Assembly (NCBI RefSeq): GCF_900113455.1
Contig: NZ_FOPI01000004.1
Span: forward strand, 55,357-119,356
Direction of reading: 5' to 3'
Source: Ligilactobacillus ruminis DSM 20403 = NBRC 102161
GTDB taxonomy: Bacteria > Bacillota > Bacilli > Lactobacillales > Lactobacillaceae
Length of the DNA stretch: 64,000 bases
Positions 33,726 to 41,631 of this stretch are shown here, in pieces. The notes beneath the pieces are model-generated. The model had not been told where the DNA came from. It saw nothing but the letters and a program-made list of their open reading frames with translations, and did not search any database. Every line of letters starts with the position of its first letter. Position 1 is the stretch's first letter. A program made the position numbers and the translations under genes.

Positions 33726-33755
33726 ATGGCAAATCAAGCATGTATCGAAAAATAG
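33726..33755 (+). CDS. Nine-codon leader frame overlapping the phosphoesterase start
   Basis: The only good ribosome site here (aaggaggg, about 33709-33716) is spaced for this ATG, not for the phosphoesterase ATG at 33740. The frame reads MANQACIEK and stops at 33753-33755, inside the start of the next gene. It could be a coupling leader, or the trace of a shifted original start. Confidence 0.35.
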   Translation: MANQACIEK

Positions 33756-34582
33756 CATTAATCTCTGATATTCATGGAAACATGACCGCGTTTCAGGCAG
33801 TTTGTGATGATCTCAAAAAGCAAAAAATAAATGAAGTCTGGTTTTTAGGCGATATGTTCTCACCAGGACCAGGGGCGCTTGAGCAATGGAAACTCTTCAA
33901 ATCGTTGGAGCCTTCCATCTGCGTTCGCGGAAACTGGGACGATCTGTTGGTCAACGGCTATAAAGGGAGGCTTTCGCTTGAAAAACCGAGTCGCGTTTTC
34001 TTTTCTCGGTTGGCCGAATTTATCGGGATGCAGCTTGGTTCGGCAATCATTGATGAAATCGAACATTGGCCTTTGCATCAGCTCATTGACGTCAATAATC
34101 TCAGGTTCAGCTGCGCCCATAATCTGCCGTTCCATAATTTTGGTCAAAATCTTTATCCGACGTCTTCCCAGACAACGTTTGATGAAGTGCTTAAAGATAC
34201 CAAAGCAGACGTTGCTCTTTATGCACACGTTCATCATCCACTCATGCGTTATACGACTTCAGAACAACTTGTCATCAACCCGGGATCGGTCGGAGAACCT
34301 TTTTGTGACTGGCCTGGACTTCATGATGACTTGAGAGCTGAATACTGCATTTTAGAGTGCGACGAGCAGGGGATGCCGCAAGTTTTATTCAGAAAGGTTT
34401 CTTACGATCGTCAGCAAGAGATCAAGCGCGCTGAAAAAGCAGGACTTCCATACCTTGATTTGTACTCCGATCAGCTTTATTCAGGCATCGTTCATACTCA
34501 CGATCATGATCTGTTGGAAAAAATCAACGAAGAACGAGGCTATTTGAAGGATGTTCTTAAATATATTGAAAAATTGAAGTGA
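33740..34582 (+). CDS. Calcineurin-like metallophosphoesterase (YfcE-type)
   Basis: 280 residues. Metal motifs: ISDIHGNMTAF (D-x-H), WFLGDMFSPGPG (GD), VRGNWDD (GN-D instead of GNHD), SCAHNLP and YAHVHHPL (GHTH-like), NPGSVGEP. This is the one-domain phosphodiesterase family typified by YfcE/MJ0936; the substrate is unknown. The start at 33740 lies about 24 bases from the only strong ribosome site and overlaps a short leader frame, so translation may be coupled. A strong terminator follows. Confidence 0.85.
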   Translation: MYRKIALISDIHGNMTAFQAVCDDLKKQKINEVWFLGDMFSPGPGALEQWKLFKSLEPSICVRGNWDDLLVNGYKGRLSLEKPSRVFFSRLAEFIGMQLGSAIIDEIEHWPLHQLIDVNNLRFSCAHNLPFHNFGQNLYPTSSQTTFDEVLKDTKADVALYAHVHHPLMRYTTSEQLVINPGSVGEPFCDWPGLHDDLRAEYCILECDEQGMPQVLFRKVSYDRQQEIKRAEKAGLPYLDLYSDQLYSGIVHTHDHDLLEKINEERGYLKDVLKYIEKLK

Positions 34583-34607
34583 AGTTTTGATATTTTCAAA
34601 AAAAATT

Positions 34608-34643
34608 AGGCCTTTTGGTGAATTTTTCAAAAAGGCCTTTTTT
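34608..34643 (+). terminator. Terminator after the phosphoesterase gene
   Basis: 9-bp stem (aggcctttt / aaaaggcct) with an A/T loop and a run of T. Confidence 0.85.
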
Positions 34644-34685
34644 TAGTGTTATGATTTAGACATGAAGAAGGAAGGGAGATTAAAA

Positions 34686-35267
34686 ATGACTGTTGAAAAC
34701 ACTCAAGCCGTTGATCAATCTGCATATCTGCAAGTTTTGAATCAGGCAAACGCAGGCTCTCAAGCAACGCAGGCGCAGCAGTTTTCAAATACTCTGAAGA
34801 AGATTCAGGTTAAATATGGCGACACCGTTTCGGAACTTGCTGAACAGTATGGGACGACGACTGACGCGATTGTTCGGGCCAATAATCTTCGCGATCCGAA
34901 CTTCATTTTGGCCGGGCAGAATCTCGTTATTCCTGCCAAGGGCCAGTCGGTTCAGGCTGTTTCCCAGGCTCAGACCGTCGAATCAACGGGTAGTTCATCG
35001 TCATCTGAGTCTGAGGTTTCTGCAGTCGGAACTGGTGAGAGTTCTGCTGAAGCTTCCGCACGTGCATGGATCGTTCAAAGAGAGTCTGGCGGTGATTATA
35101 ATGCACGCAACGGTAAATACATAGGCAAGTATCAATTGGACAAAAGTTACCTTAACGGTGACTATTCGCCGGCAAATCAAGAGAAAACCGCTGAAAGATA
35201 CGTCCATCAGCGGTATGGTTCTTGGGTGAATGCTCAAAAGCACTGGCAAACGCATAATTGGTATTAA
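34686..35267 (+). CDS. LysM protein with Apf/transglycosylase-like C-terminal domain, no signal peptide seen
   Basis: 193 residues. LysM peptidoglycan-binding domain at about 39-84 (VKYGDTVSELAEQYGTTTDA ... LVIP), a Ser/Glu/Thr-rich linker (85-126), and a C-terminal domain AWIVQRESGGDYNARNG ... WVNAQKHWQTHNWY like the aggregation-promoting factor/resuscitation-type domain; Glu133 in RESGG would be the catalytic acid. Such proteins normally have a Sec signal, but neither this start nor the ATG at 34662 gives a hydrophobic N-terminus. GGAAGGGAG about eight bases upstream supports 34686. TATGAT at about 34650 may be the -10 box. Confidence 0.8.
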   Translation: MTVENTQAVDQSAYLQVLNQANAGSQATQAQQFSNTLKKIQVKYGDTVSELAEQYGTTTDAIVRANNLRDPNFILAGQNLVIPAKGQSVQAVSQAQTVESTGSSSSSESEVSAVGTGESSAEASARAWIVQRESGGDYNARNGKYIGKYQLDKSYLNGDYSPANQEKTAERYVHQRYGSWVNAQKHWQTHNWY

Positions 35268-35303
35268 TACGGCAAATTCTTAAACATTTCTCTGCTCATA
35301 CGG

Positions 35304-35339
35304 GACCGTTGACGTTATCGATTGTCAGCGGTCCTTTTG
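35304..35339 (+). terminator. Terminator after the LysM gene
   Basis: 9-bp stem (accgttgac / gtcagcggt, one G-T) with a 10-base loop and short T-run. Confidence 0.75.
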
Positions 35340-35385
35340 TGCTAGAATAATATTTGTTCAATAACAAGAGAAAAGGGTGGCTGCA

Positions 35386-35853
35386 ATGGAAGACAGAAGC
35401 GAAAGCGTTGAATTGACAAATATGTGCATGATTCAGAACGGCACAAAAATTTTGGTTGAAGATCGCAAAAATAAGACGTGGGCGGGCGTGACGTTTCCCG
35501 GAGGGCATATCGAACCTGGCGAATCGTTTAATCATGCGATGGTTCGAGAAATTTTTGAAGAAACGGGACTCAAAATCAAGCATCCATTGTTGTGCGGAAT
35601 CAAACAATTTCCAAGAAAAGACAATAAGAGATATATTGTTTTGCTGTACAAGGCAAATGACTTTGAAGGACAAATCAAAAGCTCAAAAGAAGGGGAGATC
35701 TTTTGGATCGAACGAACAGATTTAAGAAATTATTCATTGCCGGAAAACTTTGCTGAGATGCTGCAGATTTTTGAGAATAATCAGTTATCCGAAATCGATT
35801 ATCATCCCGTTGGTTCCAATTATTCAGGCGAATGGATTACTGAAATCTATTAA
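35386..35853 (+). CDS. NUDIX hydrolase (8-oxo-dGTP diphosphatase-like)
   Basis: 155 residues. Complete Nudix box G-x5-E-x7-REUXEEXGU: GGHIEPGESFNHAM followed by VREIFEETGL. N-terminal ELTNMCMIQNGTKILVEDR is typical of MutT-like pyrophosphatases of Gram-positives. Probably cleans the nucleotide pool. The ATG at 35386 is preceded by AAAGGGTGG; an upstream GTG overlaps that site. Confidence 0.88.
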   Translation: MEDRSESVELTNMCMIQNGTKILVEDRKNKTWAGVTFPGGHIEPGESFNHAMVREIFEETGLKIKHPLLCGIKQFPRKDNKRYIVLLYKANDFEGQIKSSKEGEIFWIERTDLRNYSLPENFAEMLQIFENNQLSEIDYHPVGSNYSGEWITEIY

Positions 35854-35878
35854 CCGTTAAAAACATCAGTTCGCAAAA

Positions 35879-35912
35879 ATAAAAAAGATGGTCGCAATGA
35901 TCATCTTTTTTT
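35879..35912. terminator. Bidirectional terminator
   Basis: 7-bp stem (gatggtc / gatcatc, one G-T) flanked by A-run and T-run. Serves the NUDIX gene and the convergent small membrane protein gene. Confidence 0.75.
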
Positions 35913-35917
35913 GATAT

Positions 35918-36211
35918 TTAAAAAAAGCATTGAAACAAAGTATAGGCTCCCGCTACAAGACATGCCAAGCCGCCAACGATAGTAACGGCTTTGACTTCAC
36001 CAGGAGTATCTTCCCAAGAATCACGCTGGTCTTTTCCGGATAGAATTTCAGTATGCTTGAGAACAAGCATCAAAAATCCGGCAATCAGCAAAGCGATTGC
36101 CAAAAGGCAGTATCCGACCTTTGTAATTATAGCAATATGAAACGATGATCCGATTGAAGCAGCCAAAACGCTGCCGATAACCGTTAAAGCAAATATGATT
36201 CGTTGATTCAT
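35918..36211 (-). CDS. Small membrane protein, unknown function
   Basis: 97 residues with three predicted membrane segments (about 5-22, 28-50, 74-95) separated by a polar loop KHTEILSGKDQRDSWEDTPGE. I do not recognise a family. ATG with GGAGG about seven bases upstream and a good promoter at 36242-36270. Monocistronic. Confidence 0.7.
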   Translation of the reverse strand: MNQRIIFALTVIGSVLAASIGSSFHIAIITKVGYCLLAIALLIAGFLMLVLKHTEILSGKDQRDSWEDTPGEVKAVTIVGGLACLVAGAYTLFQCFF

Positions 36212-36241
36212 CTAAAAACCTCCAATATGACCACAATACTA

Positions 36242-36270
36242 ATATTACAGTGTTTTAAGCCAATATTCAA
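36242..36270 (-). promoter_or_regulatory. Promoter of the small membrane protein gene
   Basis: On the minus strand TTGAAT, 17-bp spacer, TAATAT. It overlaps the 3' end of the coding-like remnant at 36245-36373. Confidence 0.65.
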
Positions 36271-36373
36271 GGAAGTTCACTAAAACCATGATGAACATCA
36301 GCGTGTTTTTGAATCGGTTCAGCTTGTTGCCATGACGTATTGTGTTATTCAATTGCTTAATTGCACATATTAT
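36245..36373 (-). pseudogene. 3' remnant of an unidentified gene
   Basis: In the gap 36212-36568 a minus-strand frame of 42 codons without a start reads protein-like. It has a basic part IRHGNKLNRFKNT followed by hydrophobic LMFIMVLVNFLEYWLKTL and ends in TAA. It looks like the C-terminus of a lost gene, perhaps of a mobile element; I cannot name it. The rest of the gap (36374-36535) is AT-rich with a short GC-rich patch at about 36480-36505 and no gene that I can see. Confidence 0.35.
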
Positions 36374-36535
36374 TCAAAAAACTTGAATCAAGCTTCCAAA
36401 AATACGTTTTGCCTGAGGGGAGACCTCTAATGATTCATTTTTGTCTTCTAGTTTACATAATATACATTATATAAAGTAGTGCCCGAAAGCGCGCCCTAGA
36501 GCCATTTTTGATTTTGCGCTGAATTTTTTTAAATA

Positions 36536-36563
36536 AAAACCGCATGCTCTTTTGCATGCGGTT
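36536..36563 (-). terminator. Terminator of lepB (first copy)
   Basis: 10-bp stem (aaccgcatgc / gcatgcggtt) with a short loop; T-rich on the minus strand side. It lies six bases after the lepB stop. Confidence 0.85.
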
Positions 36564-36568
36564 ATTTC

Positions 36569-37183
36569 TTAGTCAGCTCTTTGATACGAATTGATCAAAT
36601 CGTGTTTGCCGTTCCAAAAAGGAACTTTGACGACGCCGAGAATTTTCTTTCTTGGAACGAATCCGTAATAGCGACTATCGTTTGAAACGCTTCGATTATC
36701 TCCCAAAACGAAATATTTTCCCTTGGGAACTTTGAATGTGCTTCCGGTTCCTAAAACAACGCCCTTTGCTTTGGGTAAATTAGCAGCAACCTTTAAAGTT
36801 CCGTCAACTTGCTGCTGTGACGTGATGTAGCCTTGCGATCTGAATTTTCCGTTAACAAAAAGTTGACCGTCATCACGATATTCAACGGTGTCTCCGGGCA
36901 AAGCAATCACCCTTTTGACGTATTTGGTGTCTTTTGTCAAGCCAGTGTTGTTTTGATCGACTCCGTACGCATCAAAGACGACTACCGAATCACGCTTTAT
37001 CTTTGCCTTATGCAGCATCAAAACGCGTTCATTATTCTGAAGGTTCGGATACATTGATGTGCCGTCAACTTTTACGACTGAAACAAAGAATGTTTTAATG
37101 ACGGCCGCAATCAAAAAACCGACAAGAATCGGAATAACCCAACTTAAAATATTTTTAACAGCTTTCAAGTAATATTTCCTCAC
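36569..37183 (-). CDS. lepB: Type I signal peptidase (first of two)
   Basis: Membrane serine/lysine protease that cleaves Sec/Tat signal peptides. 204 residues: one N-terminal membrane segment (11-33), DGTSMYPNL with nucleophile Ser43, YVKRVIALPGD with general base Lys90, and FVLGDNRSVSNDSR (box E). Its start overlaps the stop of the small membrane protein gene upstream by 4 bp. A second type I signal peptidase is encoded at 59644-60183; the two share motifs but are clearly different sequences. Confidence 0.93.
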   Translation of the reverse strand: MRKYYLKAVKNILSWVIPILVGFLIAAVIKTFFVSVVKVDGTSMYPNLQNNERVLMLHKAKIKRDSVVVFDAYGVDQNNTGLTKDTKYVKRVIALPGDTVEYRDDGQLFVNGKFRSQGYITSQQQVDGTLKVAANLPKAKGVVLGTGSTFKVPKGKYFVLGDNRSVSNDSRYYGFVPRKKILGVVKVPFWNGKHDLINSYQRAD

Positions 37184-37590
37184 AAATCTTTAAATTTCTG
37201 ATTCACGTACAAGTGATTCAGATACAGTGCAAAAATTGCGGCAAATAAGAGTTCATATAAAAGGAATACAGAAATTTCGCCATATACGAACGGCATGAAT
37301 ATTACGATCAAATCCAGTCCGATTCGAACGAAGAATCGCGGATAATCAAAGTGAATCATATTGCTGAACAAGCTGATGATCCCAACGAAAGCTATCAGCA
37401 ACGCAATTAAAATTAAAAACGTGAACAGAATTTTAGCATCATCCGCATATCGTTCGGCAGCTTCAAAAGACCTTCCGGGACGCCTGAGAATTGCTACTAT
37501 CAATCTGAAATACCATGTGCTGAGAATATAGACAACACCTAATATGCCGATGATGATATTCGTCCATATGTTAAAAGCCTCGCGCTTCAT
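37180..37590 (-). CDS. Membrane protein, unknown function, coupled to lepB
   Basis: 136 residues with about four membrane segments (9-35, 58-82, 90-108, 110-128) and a conserved-looking cytoplasmic loop RRPGRSFEAAERYADDAK. No family recognised. The ATG at 37590 follows GGGGGG by about seven bases; a TTG five codons upstream overlaps that site. It overlaps the lepB start by 4 bp, so the two are translated together and may work together in export or its control (inference). Confidence 0.7.
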   Translation of the reverse strand: MKREAFNIWTNIIIGILGVVYILSTWYFRLIVAILRRPGRSFEAAERYADDAKILFTFLILIALLIAFVGIISLFSNMIHFDYPRFFVRIGLDLIVIFMPFVYGEISVFLLYELLFAAIFALYLNHLYVNQKFKDL

Positions 37591-37682
37591 GTTCCGGCCC
37601 CCCAAAATTAGTTAATTCCACAAATTGATTATAGTATATAATCGGCTTTATTAAATCATCTAGCAGCAATAATTTGCTATTT

Positions 37683-38510
37683 TTAAGCGTTTCTTAACTT
37701 ATCTGCGAGGCCTAAGAGATATTCATGACTTGCTATTTGTTCTGACGCATCCCTTTGATCTTTCAAAATAATCTCATAGATGCTCGTTGCATCGTCGTTC
37801 ATCAACGGCAAAGCCTTTTCCCAATCAATCTTTCCTTTTCCAAGAGGCAGACTGTCATGCGTTTCTCCCATTGAATCAACCAAGTGGTAATGAACGACAT
37901 GTTCTTTTAAACGTTTCATTGAGTCAAGCAGCTTTTCGTTGCTGCCTTTATTTTTGATAAAGCAATGCGAGGTGTCGAAGGCCAAGCGATATCCCTTTTC
38001 AAAAATATAAAGGTCTTCTTTTTCATCACCGTAATAAAAAATCGGCGAAATCGAGTTCTCAAACATAATGTGATTTTTGCCAAGATTTGCAAACGAGTCA
38101 ATACGTCGATAAGCTTGTTCTCTTGCTTGATCGACTCCTCCCCACATATTGATATAACTTTGGGTCTGGCGTGAATAAGATCCGTGAACGAGCAGCTGAG
38201 CATCATAATCAAATGCAAGCTGCAGCAAATCGTTCGTGCTTTTATCGATAAAATTATAAAGGTCGCGACATTTATCGAAAGGCGCGATCAATTCCGTAAA
38301 CTGGCCATGAAATCGCATCGGGTGATGCATCACGATCTTTTGTACGCCCTTGCTTTTGATCCATTCAAAATCATATCTGAAACGTTTAAGTCCTTCCTCC
38401 GTAAAATCATTTTCAGAAGTATAAAATTCGAAAACATCCGGGTTGTAACGAAGTCTGTCTTCAATTTGTTCTGAGTCAGTGCTTGCCTTTAAACCTAGTT
38501 GAATTTTCAA
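37683..38510 (-). CDS. Xylose isomerase-like TIM barrel / sugar phosphate isomerase-epimerase family
   Basis: About 275 residues. The AP endonuclease 2-like fold is suggested by LLVHGSYSR, IMFENSISP, LAFDTSHCFI (D-x-x-H), VVHYHLVDSMGETHDSLPLGKGKIDW (the N/D-D-x-H-x-PxGxG pattern of this family) and a final YEIIL strand with the catalytic Glu. The reaction could be sugar isomerisation or DNA repair-like; not decided. Start uncertain: TTG at 38510 has GGTG five bases upstream, while a GTG six codons earlier (38528) touches the degV terminator. Confidence 0.7.
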   Translation of the reverse strand: MKIQLGLKASTDSEQIEDRLRYNPDVFEFYTSENDFTEEGLKRFRYDFEWIKSKGVQKIVMHHPMRFHGQFTELIAPFDKCRDLYNFIDKSTNDLLQLAFDYDAQLLVHGSYSRQTQSYINMWGGVDQAREQAYRRIDSFANLGKNHIMFENSISPIFYYGDEKEDLYIFEKGYRLAFDTSHCFIKNKGSNEKLLDSMKRLKEHVVHYHLVDSMGETHDSLPLGKGKIDWEKALPLMNDDATSIYEIILKDQRDASEQIASHEYLLGLADKLRNA

Positions 38511-38527
38511 AATGTCACCAGCTTTCA

Positions 38528-38560
38528 CAAAATTAAAGAGCTGAGATTGATCCCAGCTCC
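38528..38560 (-). terminator. Terminator of degV
   Basis: On the minus strand a 10-bp stem (gagctgggat / atctcagctc) with a G-U pair that is only possible on that strand, then a T-rich tail. Confidence 0.75.
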
Positions 38561-38573
38561 TTTTCGTATTGCG

Positions 38574-39443
38574 TTATTTGTAAATATCTTCCATCCATCC
38601 GAGTGCGAGAGCTTTTTCTCCGAGATGCGTTCCGATAACAGGACCGAAGTAGCTGATATCGATTGGATAACCGGGATGATTCTTGGATAATTTTTCTCTC
38701 CATGCAAGAGCAGCAGCTTCATCATTTCCATGGAAGATGATTAAACGCAAAGGATAATCTATCCCTTTGATACGTTCGGCAAACAAATCTTCTGCACGTT
38801 TTAAAGCCCTCTTAGAGGAACGAACTTTTTCAAAGGCCACAATTTTATCCGATTTATCATCAAACGTTAAAAGCGGTTTAATTTTCAAAACGCTTCCGAT
38901 AAATGCAGAGGCATTTGAAAGACGTCCTCCTCGAACGAGATTTTGCAGATCATCAACGACAAAGATTTCGTCAATCGTATCGCGCACATGATCGAGACGT
39001 TTGAGGATATCGTCCAAATCTGCTCCGCTTTGAGCCATGCGAGACGCTTCGATGACTAAATACCCCATCAAAAGAACCGTAATTTTTGAATCATAGGGAA
39101 CAAGATTGATTCGATCGGAAACGGCATCCTTGACCGTTGTTTCAAGCGTTCTGATGAATCCGGAAATAGTTCCGGCAAGATGGATGCTGATAACGGTATC
39201 GTATCCTTCGTCCGCTAATGACTCATACAATTCAACCAATTCTCCGACTGGAGGCTGCGAAGTTGTCGGGAACTTCTCGCAAGTACGCAATTTTTCATAA
39301 AATTCTTCAGTTGTGATGTCGATGCCCTCGTTATAAACTTTGTCATCGATAATAAAAGGAATCGGAACAACGCGAATATTATATTTTTCCACCTGTTCTT
39401 TGTTAAGATAGGCTGTACTGTCGGTTACAACAGCGATTTTCAT
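38574..39443 (-). CDS. degV: DegV-family fatty-acid-binding protein
   Basis: Binds fatty acids and, in Firmicutes, acts as FakB-type partner that presents exogenous fatty acids to the FakA kinase. 289 residues. N-terminal VVTDSTAYL, then FPTTSQPPVGELV (fatty acid carboxylate Ser/Thr), ISIHLAGTISGF and LVRGGRLSNASAFIGS. No fakA is adjacent. Its plain ATG start is followed upstream by a gene-free region with a broken small gene. Confidence 0.9.
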   Translation of the reverse strand: MKIAVVTDSTAYLNKEQVEKYNIRVVPIPFIIDDKVYNEGIDITTEEFYEKLRTCEKFPTTSQPPVGELVELYESLADEGYDTVISIHLAGTISGFIRTLETTVKDAVSDRINLVPYDSKITVLLMGYLVIEASRMAQSGADLDDILKRLDHVRDTIDEIFVVDDLQNLVRGGRLSNASAFIGSVLKIKPLLTFDDKSDKIVAFEKVRSSKRALKRAEDLFAERIKGIDYPLRLIIFHGNDEAAALAWREKLSKNHPGYPIDISYFGPVIGTHLGEKALALGWMEDIYK

Positions 39444-39477
39444 TTAACTACACCTACTTTAATTTATTATTGCAAAC

Positions 39478-39641
39478 TTAATGATACCACATAAACGAGC
39501 CGATGACTAGAAAGCCGGAATATGTTTCGCAACTACATAAAAAAGAGCAGCCTTCTATATTTTGATCGGTTGCAACAACCTCATCTGCTTTAACGCTTGT
39601 GCTTGCCTCTGTCAATGCTAAGCCGCGACAACTTTTTTCAT
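39478..39641 (-). pseudogene. Broken small exported-peptide gene
   Basis: On the minus strand a good ribosome site (GAAAGGAGA) precedes ATG 39641, which opens MKKVVAA then TAG. Shifting the frame by one just there gives LALTEASTSVKADEV..., exactly the end of a LAB signal peptide with an AxA-like KAD cleavage region, followed by a short Cys-rich mature part (GCSFLCSCETYSG, four Cys) and a TAA at 39478-39480. The simplest reading is a signal-peptide gene disabled by a small deletion/frameshift. What it encoded is unknown; a secreted peptide of about 35-40 residues is plausible. The rest of the gap 39444-39892 holds a tandem repeat and the rqcH promoter. Confidence 0.45.
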
Positions 39642-39741
39642 CTGATGTCTCCTTTCAACATACCCTTTTTTAAAATACAGTATTTCCAAATACAATTTGT
39701 TAATTATATTTAATAAAATGCATTATAACATAATCAATTAG

Positions 39742-39773
39742 ATGTTCGACATAAAAAATGTTCGACATAAAAA
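39742..39773. repeat. Two tandem 16-bp units upstream of rqcH
   Basis: atgttcgacataaaaa occurs twice in direct succession, about 60 bp upstream of the rqcH -35 box. Direct repeats at such a place can be regulator sites, but slippage in AT-rich sequence explains them equally well. Confidence 0.5.
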
Positions 39774-39832
39774 TGAATGAATTATGACGAAAAGAAGACG
39801 GATTTCTTTTCCTTTTGACTTTGACGTTTTTT

Positions 39833-39861
39833 TTGCCATATCTCGCAAAAAAAGTTAGAAT
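39833..39861 (+). promoter_or_regulatory. Promoter of rqcH
   Basis: TTGCCA, 17-bp spacer, TAGAAT, 31 bp before the ATG. Confidence 0.65.
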
Positions 39862-39892
39862 ATTAAGGAATGCTTTTAAGGAGGAATGTGAA

Positions 39893-41590
39893 ATGGCTTT
39901 TGACGGTCTTTTTACTCGAGCAATGGTCAAAGAACTTGCTGATTGCCTGGTTGGCGGTCGAGTTGCAAAAATTTCTGCTCCGTATCAAAACGAAGTTATT
40001 TTGACGATTCGCAATCAAAGAAAAAACTATCCTTTACTGCTTTCAGCTCATCCCACGTATGCACGAACTCAAATTACCGAAATTCCGTATTCCAATCCGC
40101 AGACACCGACGAATTTCACGATGGTTCTCAGAAAATATCTGGAAAGCGCCAAACTTTCATTTGTCGAACAATTTGAAAATGACCGAGTAATCAACTTCGG
40201 GTTCGTTACGAGAAACGAACTCGGAGACAAACTGCCGCTTCTTTTAAGTCTTGAGATTATGGGACGCTATAGCAATTTGATCTTGGTCGATCAGGAAACG
40301 GGAAAAATCATCGATACAGTCAAGCACGTATCAATGGATCAAAACAGGTATCGAACGCTTTTGCCGCAAGCAACGTATCGTTTGCCGCCTTCCCAAGGAA
40401 AAATCAATCCCTTCAAAGACGAATCAAAAGCATATTTGGAACTTCTGAGAAAGTTCCCTAATCGAGAAGTTTTGGCCAAAAACATCGTCAAAACGTATCA
40501 GGGCTTTTCAAGAGAAAGCGCGTTGATTTTGGCGGACCGCCTTCATGAAACAAGGGAGCTTGATGATGCCTTCGCTGCATTTTTAAGAGAAACCAATAAT
40601 CCGCATCCGACGATTTTGGAAACCGACAAGGGCCTTGATTTTACGTGTTTCAAAGCATCGTCCGAGCATGTCGCGACCTTTGAAACGCTGAGTTTGATGA
40701 TTGATGCATATTATCGCGAAAAAGCTACGAGAGATCGCGTCATGTCGCAAGGTTCAAAGCTGATTCACGTCATCAAAAACAATCTGTCGCGAAACAGAAA
40801 AAAACTCGTCAAGCTTGAAAAAGAACTCAAGGCAACGGAAAACGCTGACGAATATCGAATCAAGGGCGAACTGTTAACGACCTATCTTTATCAGATCAAC
40901 CGCGGAATGACCGAGGTCATGCTCAATAATTATTACGATCATGAAAAACCGGTAAAGATTTCTTTGTCGAATCAGCTTTCACCGTCCGCCAATGCGCAAA
41001 AATATTTCAAGCGTTATCAAAAACTTAAAAATGCCGTTTCTTTCGTTACGAGGCAAATCGATTTGACGAAAAAAGAAATTGATTATCTCGAAACGATTCA
41101 GGCTCAGATTGAACTCGCTGAACCTGAAGATTTGCAAGACATCGAACTTGAGCTTGAAAAAGGCGGCTACCTTGAAACAAAAAACAAAGCAAAAAAGAAG
41201 CCTCGTCAGGCAAAAAGCAAGCCTGAAACTTTTATTGCATCGGACGGAACGGAAATATCGGTCGGAAAAAACAATTACCAAAATGATCGTTTGACCCTGA
41301 AAACTGCCAAAAAGGATTATTATTGGCTGCACGTCAAAAACGTTCCCGGCTCTCACGTCATCGTCAATTCGGATTCTCCAAGCGACGAAACGTTGACCGA
41401 AGCGGCAATCATCGCTGCTTATTATTCAAAATCCAGAGCATCGGCCAATGTGGCGGTTGACTTTGTACAAGTCAAAAAAATCAGAAAACCAAACGGCGCA
41501 AAGCCCGGGTTCGTTATCTATGAAGGTCAAAAAACGCTTTATGTCACGCCTGACAAAGAACTTATCGAAAAATTGAAGCATGCAAAGTAA
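39893..41590 (+). CDS. rqcH: RqcH/NFACT-family ribosome quality control factor (FbpA-like)
   Basis: Bacterial NEMF/Rqc2 homologue that adds alanine tails to peptides stuck on 50S subunits; older annotation calls it fibronectin-binding protein. 565 residues: NFACT-N domain (MAFDGLFTRAMVKELADCL start), coiled-coil middle (about 290-430, SKLIHVIKNNLSRNRKKLVKLEKEL), then NFACT-R domain with SDGTEISVGKNNYQNDRLTLK and DYYWLHVKNVPGSHVI. The start at 39893 is fixed by AAGGAGGAATGTGAA. No signal peptide, which fits the cytoplasmic role. Confidence 0.93.
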   Translation: MAFDGLFTRAMVKELADCLVGGRVAKISAPYQNEVILTIRNQRKNYPLLLSAHPTYARTQITEIPYSNPQTPTNFTMVLRKYLESAKLSFVEQFENDRVINFGFVTRNELGDKLPLLLSLEIMGRYSNLILVDQETGKIIDTVKHVSMDQNRYRTLLPQATYRLPPSQGKINPFKDESKAYLELLRKFPNREVLAKNIVKTYQGFSRESALILADRLHETRELDDAFAAFLRETNNPHPTILETDKGLDFTCFKASSEHVATFETLSLMIDAYYREKATRDRVMSQGSKLIHVIKNNLSRNRKKLVKLEKELKATENADEYRIKGELLTTYLYQINRGMTEVMLNNYYDHEKPVKISLSNQLSPSANAQKYFKRYQKLKNAVSFVTRQIDLTKKEIDYLETIQAQIELAEPEDLQDIELELEKGGYLETKNKAKKKPRQAKSKPETFIASDGTEISVGKNNYQNDRLTLKTAKKDYYWLHVKNVPGSHVIVNSDSPSDETLTEAAIIAAYYSKSRASANVAVDFVQVKKIRKPNGAKPGFVIYEGQKTLYVTPDKELIEKLKHAK

Positions 41591-41591
41591 A

Positions 41592-41628
41592 AAAGCTTGA
41601 AGCTACGAACGTGGCCTCAAGCTTTTTT
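41592..41628. terminator. Bidirectional terminator between rqcH and parC
   Basis: 8-bp outer stem (aagcttga / tcaagctt) with a partly paired loop and T-runs on both strands; rqcH and parC converge on it. Confidence 0.8.
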
Positions 41629-41631
41629 GAT

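Noticed and set aside
41079..41294. Basic frame inside rqcH
   Set aside because: Shadow of the Lys-rich coiled-coil codons of rqcH in another frame.
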